DNA of 64,000 bases from Lachancea mirantina (lineage: Eukaryota; Ascomycota; Saccharomycetes; Saccharomycetales; Saccharomycetaceae), in the NCBI GenBank assembly GCA_900074745.1, contig LT598466.1:868001-932000 (forward strand), given 5' to 3'. Below the pieces are notes generated by a model. That model was not told the origin of the DNA and ran no database searches. It worked only from the letters and a program-made list of their open reading frames with translations. Position numbers and translations under genes: made by a program. Shown in pieces: positions 58,681-64,000 of this stretch; positions within the stretch are counted from its first letter, which is position 1, and each line of letters begins with the position of its first letter.

Positions 58681-59991
58681 ATGCACTTACCCTGGGAAAT
58701 TCTGACCTCCAGTGGTTATTCTGCGCTTTTTAGGCTTCAAGATTCGACACAGAACGACAATTCGTATTCACCAACGTGCCCAGCAGATATGCCACTGACG
58801 TGTTCTAACCACACTGCTATTGAAGATACTTGTTGCTTTGAACATCCGGGAGGAATTTTGCTACAGACTCAGTTTTGGGACTATGTACCACCGAGAGGTG
58901 GCCAATATCCCCAATGGAACGATGATTTGGAGAAGCATTTGGGCCCTAACGAATCATTTACGAACCATGGTCTCTGGCCTGACAATTGTGATGCAACATA
59001 TGAGCAGTTTTGTGACCGCAGTTCAATGATTGACGACGTACACAACCTGTTGAACTCAGAAGATTTCAATTCCGGAAGTTTGCAGGTTTCTGGTAAAGAT
59101 CTTCTGAGAAAAATGGAGAAATATTGGAAAAGTAATACTGGAGATGATGAGGCGTTGTGGATTCACGAGTTCAACAAGCACGGCACGTGCATCAAGACAA
59201 TTAAACCGAAGTGCTACGAACGTTGGAACGATAAACCAACGAAGAGCGATGTTTCTTATTCAAAGCGAGGGGTTTACGACTACTTTCGTATTGCAATGAG
59301 TCTTTTTGAGAAAAAGGACACTTTTCAAGCTCTGAAAGATTATGGTATTGAACCTTCTGTCGACCGTACCTACAGCCGAGATGAGATCTCCAAAGCGCTC
59401 TCTGAATTTCATGGGAAGCACGTTCTCTTCAAATGTGATCGGAATCGCGCACTCAATGAAGTCTGGTATTACAATTTGCTACGGGGGAGCCTTTTGGGTG
59501 AGGAATTTGAAGCTATCGATGCCGTTAGGGCGTTCAGCAACTGCCCAGAAACGGGTGTCCATTTCTATCCAAAGGGTTTCAATCCCCACAAGGGCGCTCC
59601 TCCCGACAAGGATAAAAATAGCATCATAGGTACCGTTCACATTGGTGGTAGACCAGGGTTCATAATAAGGAATGGCCGTTGGATGACCGTGGGTACACCA
59701 GCAACATTTCGACTCATTCCAGCGCCTTTTGGAAACTATTATCTAAGGTCCCGAAGCGGTTTCTGTGGGCCAGAGGAACAATCTGGGAAATTGGTTTGCA
59801 ATAAAGGTGCATCCACAGCGCCTCAATTTGAATATGACGCAAAGAAGGGTGTTCTTGGATATTCTGGCCAGTCCGACTGGCATGCATCAGAAATGCCTCA
59901 TGGTCGCCAACAGACCTTAGTTTATCTAGGAAAATCTTCGAGTCCCGCTGATATCGACCTCAAACTTAAGTTTGTCCCGAAACACCGCTAA
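58681..59991 (+). CDS. RNY1: RNY1, RNase T2-family ribonuclease
   Basis: Vacuolar or secreted RNase that cleaves tRNA under stress. The 436 residues (yeast 434) carry both catalytic blocks: FTNHGLWPDNC (CAS I) and WIHEFNKHGTC (CAS II), each with the catalytic histidine(s), and paired cysteines. The yeast-specific C-terminal extension follows (about 290-436, with GFIIRNGRWMTVGTPATFRL). The ATG at 58681 is the first in frame; the frame opens at 58636 but with a GTG. The N-terminus (MHLPWEILTSSGYSALF) is only weakly hydrophobic, so the signal peptide is not obvious. It matches YPL123C in normal orientation. Confidence 0.94.
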   Translation: MHLPWEILTSSGYSALFRLQDSTQNDNSYSPTCPADMPLTCSNHTAIEDTCCFEHPGGILLQTQFWDYVPPRGGQYPQWNDDLEKHLGPNESFTNHGLWPDNCDATYEQFCDRSSMIDDVHNLLNSEDFNSGSLQVSGKDLLRKMEKYWKSNTGDDEALWIHEFNKHGTCIKTIKPKCYERWNDKPTKSDVSYSKRGVYDYFRIAMSLFEKKDTFQALKDYGIEPSVDRTYSRDEISKALSEFHGKHVLFKCDRNRALNEVWYYNLLRGSLLGEEFEAIDAVRAFSNCPETGVHFYPKGFNPHKGAPPDKDKNSIIGTVHIGGRPGFIIRNGRWMTVGTPATFRLIPAPFGNYYLRSRSGFCGPEEQSGKLVCNKGASTAPQFEYDAKKGVLGYSGQSDWHASEMPHGRQQTLVYLGKSSSPADIDLKLKFVPKHR

Positions 59992-60042
59992 ACAAAGGAA
60001 TTCAAACATTTAAATATCAAAACAAGCTCATACAAAATTCAA

Positions 60043-60675
60043 TTAAAACTCTTGTGGATTTTTGGTCATTTGTAAAATTCTGGTTGTGCTGTCGTCGAGA
60101 TTAGAGAATTGTCTTCGTTGAGATTTCTCGATCCGCGAAGAACTCAGTAAGGCCTTTGTATTATCAAAATCTAGATCACCAATCTCATTGTCTCGAACCC
60201 GAGATTCTGCGGTCCTGGTTTCTCGCCGAGGGTAGGAATCAATTGAAAGGCTACCGGTATACCTCAATTGTCGAAGTTCGTGCTCCACAGCGTACGTTCG
60301 TTCTCGAAGTGCCCTATTCGTAATTTCGTATTGATCAAGCTGGTATCTCAGCCGGTCAAGCTGTCGCTGTTGTTCTACTATCAGGCTTTCCAGTCGACTG
60401 AACTGCTCTGAATGTCCTGTATCTGGCTGTCTTGGCTGATTTGTGTCGTGCAGTTGTCTTCTCAGTCTTTCATCTCTCTCTAAGTCATTGATATTGCCAG
60501 GTGGCGTTGGCAGTTGCGTGCTTCTCACAACAGGTTTTGCCGTGATTCGAGTGGGACTCGCACTTATGAGTTCGTGCAGATTTTTCTTCGAGGCCAAGTA
60601 TTCTTTTCTAATGTTTTGTAAAGTGTCGTCTGTATCAACTTTGTTGAAGAAATCGTTAAAACTTTGTTTGCTCAT
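60043..60675 (-). CDS. SPC29: SPC29, spindle pole body central plaque protein
   Basis: Links Spc42 and Spc110 in the central plaque of the spindle pole body. 210 residues counted from the ATG at 60673-60675 (yeast 253). The N-terminal block DDTLQNIRKEYLASKKNLHEL resembles yeast DDTLNRVRKEHEEALKKL, and LRRQLHDTNQPR resembles LRRQLREGNTR. A short coiled coil lies in the middle (about 95-140, LIVEQQRQLDRLRYQLDQYE). The C-terminus DDSTTRILQMTKN recalls the yeast end. Fast-evolving family; gene order (after RNY1, as YPL123C-YPL124W) decides. Confidence 0.85.
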   Translation of the reverse strand: MSKQSFNDFFNKVDTDDTLQNIRKEYLASKKNLHELISASPTRITAKPVVRSTQLPTPPGNINDLERDERLRRQLHDTNQPRQPDTGHSEQFSRLESLIVEQQRQLDRLRYQLDQYEITNRALRERTYAVEHELRQLRYTGSLSIDSYPRRETRTAESRVRDNEIGDLDFDNTKALLSSSRIEKSQRRQFSNLDDSTTRILQMTKNPQEF

Positions 60676-61088
60676 TGAATCCAACTTCTAATGACGCGCT
60701 TTAACTTGGGCCCGGGACTTAATGTGATAGTTTAGCTTCAAACGATGTTTGTTGACGTCTTTTTACTTGAGTCTTCACAAAAATTCGCGTCGATCATAAT
60801 ATTTCAATATTTACGATTTCTAGTTCAAGTGTCTAGAGAGGCCAGATTGATATAAGGAGTTAGAAGAGATACCAATGAACATCAAATAAAGAGCTTTCTT
60901 GGCCAGTCTAAAGTAGAGCAAATTTTTTTCAAAATGAATGTACATACGTCAAACAACTTTGACTTGTTTAACCTAAAAATGGAAAGATCTATTTATCGAA
61001 CTCACTTTGCTGACAAAAAACGGTTCCCATTATGCTTATACCCCCGGAGACCATCCCCGAGTGTGTGATTGCCAGAGCGACGGCTGAA
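60676..61088. other. Intergenic SPC29-APJ1
   Basis: About 410 bp with the SPC29 promoter and the APJ1 3' end. AT-rich, no gene recognised. It is also the place where the order leaves the YPL124 block for APJ1 (YNL077W). Confidence 0.4.
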
Positions 61089-62516
61089 TTAATGCACTGT
61101 ACAGCTTGAGCTATCACTTTCTTCGTCGGCAGGAAATTTGCGACGTTTGTGATTAGCTCGCGAGCTGGTTTTTGATGACCCTCTGGCGTCGTTCTCGAAA
61201 TCAGGAACAAGGTTGCTCAAAACGTGTTCCTCAATGACTTTTCCTTCTACAGTTTCACCTACAAAGGCCTTTTTACTGCTCATGGGCTTAATTGACGGTT
61301 CCTTATCCAGCAAATCTGCCAATCCATCGATGGTTGTCTTTTGTAGGTTATCTGGGTAAACTACCTCAAACTCGATGTAAAGGTTCCCAAAACCGCCTCC
61401 AATTTTCGGCATCCCCATGGTTTCGACACATTTAACTGAACCGGGCTTGATAATTTCACCCGGAAGAATTTCTATCGATATGACGCTGCCCTTGGGATGT
61501 CCATCGATCCATACGGTGCCACCACACAGACTGGTTTTCAAATCCACTTTGAAGTTCTCTATCACGAGCTCAGATTCGCGAAACCGTTTGAACACCTCAT
61601 CGCTTGACTGCTGGATCTTTATTATGACATCTCCCGGAATCACTTGTTCCTGCCCGTATGCCGTTTTGACAACTTCGTCTGCCTCACCAGGAAGCACAAT
61701 TTCCTGACCATGAACCATACCCGCCTGTACTTCGACATCAAAAATCTTACGCTCTTGCGTGCAACCCTGGCCTTCGCAATCCGCACATATGTCTTTCTGC
61801 CGCATATAAACACCACTCCCGCTGCAGGTGGGGCAAGATGAAGACCAAGTCTGTACCATGGGCCCGTGCCGCTTGCTCTGCGTACATACACCGGTCCCGC
61901 TGCATGTTTCACAGGCCGCCGATCGTTTACCACCAGATCCTTTACAGGTCGCACACAAACGCGTTCTGTTCAAGGCTAGTTTAGCGTGTTTTCCCTTGTA
62001 GAGCTCGTCCAACGAGCATTTCAACTTATGTTTGATGTCAGGACCGTGTGAAGTCGGCCCACGATTGCGGCGAGTGCCAAAATCTCTTTTCCTGGCCGAG
62101 GAAGAAGCCTTCGAGAAAAACCCAAAATCGTCGTCGAAAACCCCCCCGGTCGTACTGCCTCCGCCAAAAAACTGCGCAAACATGTCTCCTGCAGACATTC
62201 CAGATAGCCCAAAAGACGAACCGAACGGTGCGCCGAAATGTGGCCCGAAAGACGGCCCCGCCGCTGTTTCCTGTAGCGACTGGCTCGCATCGACACTACC
62301 GTATCGATTATACAGCTCTCTTTTGTTGTCATCCCCCAGAACTTCGTATGCCTCGCACACTTGTTGAAACCGCAATTTCGACTCCTCAGAATGTCCGTTC
62401 TTGTCGGGGTGGTGTTTGAGCGCTGCACTTCTGTAGGCACGCTTGATCTCCTGTGCTGATGCACCAGGTTCCACGCCTAGTAAATCATAAAGCCTGGTGT
62501 CTTTGACTGATCCCAT
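61089..62516 (-). CDS. APJ1: APJ1, class A J-protein (Hsp40) co-chaperone
   Basis: Stimulates Hsp70 in nuclear and cytosolic protein quality control. The 475 residues (yeast 528) have a J domain (about 8-75) with HPD at 36-38, then a glycine/phenylalanine-rich region (FGPHFGAPFGSSFG) and GDMFAQFFGGG. The zinc-finger region has four repeats: CATCKGSG, CETCSGTG, CPTCSGSG and CADCEGQG. Two beta-sandwich client-binding domains follow. Similarity to Apj1 is close at RGPDIKHNLKCTLKELY-type positions, better than to Ydj1 or Xdj1. Unlike what I recall of yeast Apj1, the end SSSCTVH resembles a CaaX box. Confidence 0.92.
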   Translation of the reverse strand: MGSVKDTRLYDLLGVEPGASAQEIKRAYRSAALKHHPDKNGHSEESKLRFQQVCEAYEVLGDDNKRELYNRYGSVDASQSLQETAAGPSFGPHFGAPFGSSFGLSGMSAGDMFAQFFGGGSTTGGVFDDDFGFFSKASSSARKRDFGTRRNRGPTSHGPDIKHKLKCSLDELYKGKHAKLALNRTRLCATCKGSGGKRSAACETCSGTGVCTQSKRHGPMVQTWSSSCPTCSGSGVYMRQKDICADCEGQGCTQERKIFDVEVQAGMVHGQEIVLPGEADEVVKTAYGQEQVIPGDVIIKIQQSSDEVFKRFRESELVIENFKVDLKTSLCGGTVWIDGHPKGSVISIEILPGEIIKPGSVKCVETMGMPKIGGGFGNLYIEFEVVYPDNLQKTTIDGLADLLDKEPSIKPMSSKKAFVGETVEGKVIEEHVLSNLVPDFENDARGSSKTSSRANHKRRKFPADEESDSSSCTVH

Positions 62517-63100
62517 TTAGAATTTCACGCGACTGATATTCTGTAATTTTGGATTATAGGATTAGAAAATTACACCAGAAAAAAGCCAGATAATCAATCT
62601 CTTTCAATTTCAATATCTCACTCTATCAACCGGCAGTCACAATAAGACATCTGTTGGCTCCTTAGCAAACGTAATCACGACGTTAGCTCTTCATTTTCTC
62701 ATCTTGTACTTATCCAGTGAGGAAGCATTGGTTATCTAAAGTTTCCAGAACTTGCTAAAGTTGTTTCTTTTGGAGAGCAATGTGTACGAACATTTTCAAT
62801 CCGTATAGAGTTATTCTAGTATGGCACTATATTCCAGAGCTGTATTTCGGGTACCATCCTAGGCTGGGTAACCCTTATCCAGGAAACCCACATAGTATTC
62901 GCGTGCGCCGTCACGTTCATTCGTCTATTACTCGCGTGAAAAAAATAGGCGACCCGCCAGCAACCCGCGTCCTTTAACACTGGATACCCTTTCAAGAACC
63001 GAAACGCGTAAAGAAAATTTCTGGCGTCAAAAATTCAAATATTTAACATACATGATCCAGACCAACCGCTCCCCGGTTCGAACTACTCAGCTGACACACA
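62517..63100. other. Intergenic APJ1 - hAT gene
   Basis: 584 bp between divergent genes. It holds GGGTAACCC (62866-62874) and GC-rich words at 62890-62980 (CGCGTGCGCCGTCACG, GGCGACCCGCC). A GGTTCGAA word at about 63075 looks like a tRNA B-box but no cloverleaf surrounds it. A terminal inverted repeat of a transposon should lie here if the next gene is still in an element, but the other end is outside the window. Confidence 0.4.
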
Positions 63101-64000
63101 ATGATAGCGGTCCAAGAGTCTTATCAGATTGAAGAGCTTTCCGACGAAACCTCAGATTTGGAAGGTGAGACTCTCACCCCAGAGCCACGTGTCTCAAACC
63201 CAGTAGATGCGGCAGATGGCTCCTCCATTCCTATTACACCTACTAGACAACTTAAAGTAACTGGATGGATGGATCGATCAGCCCTTCGCCGCCACTTCGA
63301 TGTTACAGAGGTGGATGGACTAAAGATTGCCTCTTGTGTTCATTGCAAACGCGAATTCAAGGAAGCGAGGTCCACAGGAAACCTTTCAAAACACGTAAAG
63401 AACGTTCATCCTCTAGCATACCAAAACGGTCGAAAAGAAGAAGAAAAATCTAGGAGTCTCAGCCAATTAGGAGTCAAGTGTCGTTCCTTGCCACCGCCAG
63501 CTGCAATAACCGCAGAATGGAAGCATAGCCCTGGCGATTTTGGTATTCTGTTGCTTTTGACGGAAAAGTTAGTCCCGTTCTCCTTCTTCGAAGGCAAAAG
63601 CTGGAACGTCATTAGCGAAGCCTGCTCTGGTATTAAATTGATAAAATCTCGTCCAGCGATCATTGACAGGCTATCGAACTATACCAATCACTTCAATACT
63701 GCACTTAAAAAAGTATTGAGTAAAACTGACTTCATTAACATTGAACTGGGTATCTGGTCCGGCGGGAATGGAAGATCATATCTTGCTGTAGCCGCATCAT
63801 TTGCTCCCAATCTTATAAATGATGCTATGCTGACTGATGTTGGCAGCAGCAAGGCTCTTCTTAATAACCATTACGCTCCGTACAACACCCACATCCTAGG
63901 TTTCATTGATGTTAGCGACACACCACACACCGGGGAAAATCTTTTCAAGGAAGTTCGGGATGTGATGAAAGAGTATGAAATAGATGATCGAGTTGCAACA
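63101..64000 (+). CDS. hAT transposase or domesticated derivative (N-terminal 300 residues, cut by edge)
   Basis: Open for 300 codons from an ATG at 63101 to the window edge, with no stop. A BED-type zinc finger is clear: CVHC, then GNLSKHVKNVH (C-x2-C...H-x4-H, about residues 89-118), the DNA-binding module of hAT transposases. Then come DFGILLLLTEKLVPFSFFE and WSGGNGRSYLAVAASF, the usual hAT context of the first catalytic aspartate. The hAT form is D-x-W-T/S, whereas here the residues are LGIWSGG, with Gly where the Asp is expected. Either an inactive or domesticated copy, or a lineage variant. Rover-type hAT elements are known in Lachancea, Kluyveromyces and Eremothecium. The C-terminal dimerisation domain is outside the window. 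Confidence 0.8.
   Translation, partial: MIAVQESYQIEELSDETSDLEGETLTPEPRVSNPVDAADGSSIPITPTRQLKVTGWMDRSALRRHFDVTEVDGLKIASCVHCKREFKEARSTGNLSKHVKNVHPLAYQNGRKEEEKSRSLSQLGVKCRSLPPPAAITAEWKHSPGDFGILLLLTEKLVPFSFFEGKSWNVISEACSGIKLIKSRPAIIDRLSNYTNHFNTALKKVLSKTDFINIELGIWSGGNGRSYLAVAASFAPNLINDAMLTDVGSSKALLNNHYAPYNTHILGFIDVSDTPHTGENLFKEVRDVMKEYEIDDRVAT

Noticed and set aside
63070-63085. GGTTCGAACTA B-box-like word upstream of the hAT gene
   Set aside because: No acceptor or anticodon stem can be formed around it and no T-run terminator follows.

Overview
This window is nuclear DNA of a budding yeast of the family Saccharomycetaceae, from a lineage that split off before the whole-genome duplication. Almost every gene can be named from its Saccharomyces cerevisiae counterpart. 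Genes that lie on two different S. cerevisiae chromosomes (YOR194-YOR207 and YPL111-YPL124) are shuffled here into one series, as expected of an unduplicated genome. Genes are dense and mostly intronless. The base composition and a hAT transposase-like gene at the right edge fit Lachancea best, with Kluyveromyces, Eremothecium, Zygosaccharomyces or Torulaspora as alternatives. The species call is inference.

Layout. Positions 1-11,433 match the YOR310C-YOR316C / YMR242C-YMR244C-A block: NOP58 (cut by the window edge), DGK1, RPL20 (intron splitting the start codon), SPS4, SFG1, COT1/ZRC1, a SUN-family wall gene and COA6. A 258-bp gap with a 12-bp tandem repeat separates this from the second block. 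Positions 11,692-44,984 carry CAR1, tRNA-iMet, PEX25, a YPL113C-like dehydrogenase, TOA1, SLK19, BEM3, LIP5, HOS3, MCA1, BFR1, IDI1, MRM1, HIS3, MRP51 and DED1. Between LIP5 and HOS3 sit two extra small genes: an unrecognised 81-residue protein with codon use typical of high expression, and a cysteine-rich CUP1-like metallothionein. Positions 46,053-58,259 (TFB2, RET1, MEI5, NOC2, GEP3, VPS30) are inverted relative to both S. cerevisiae tracks, with tRNA-Cys just outside the left breakpoint. RNY1, SPC29 and APJ1 follow, then an open hAT transposase-like gene that runs off the right edge.

The long gene-poor gaps (29.3-31.6, 34.4-36.4 and 40.6-43.1 kb) hold several old solo LTRs of one family about 419 bp long, and perhaps one of a second, shorter family.

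Functional themes: ribosome and rRNA production (NOP58, RPL20, NOC2, RET1, MRM1, with RRPE/PAC-like promoter motifs at several), mitochondrial translation and respiration (MRM1, MRP51, GEP3, COA6, LIP5), transcription (TOA1, TFB2, RET1), meiosis and sporulation (MEI5 with a URS1-like site, SPS4), metal handling (COT1/ZRC1, metallothionein) and metabolism (CAR1, HIS3, IDI1, DGK1). Names rest on remembered family sequences and on gene order; no database search was run.
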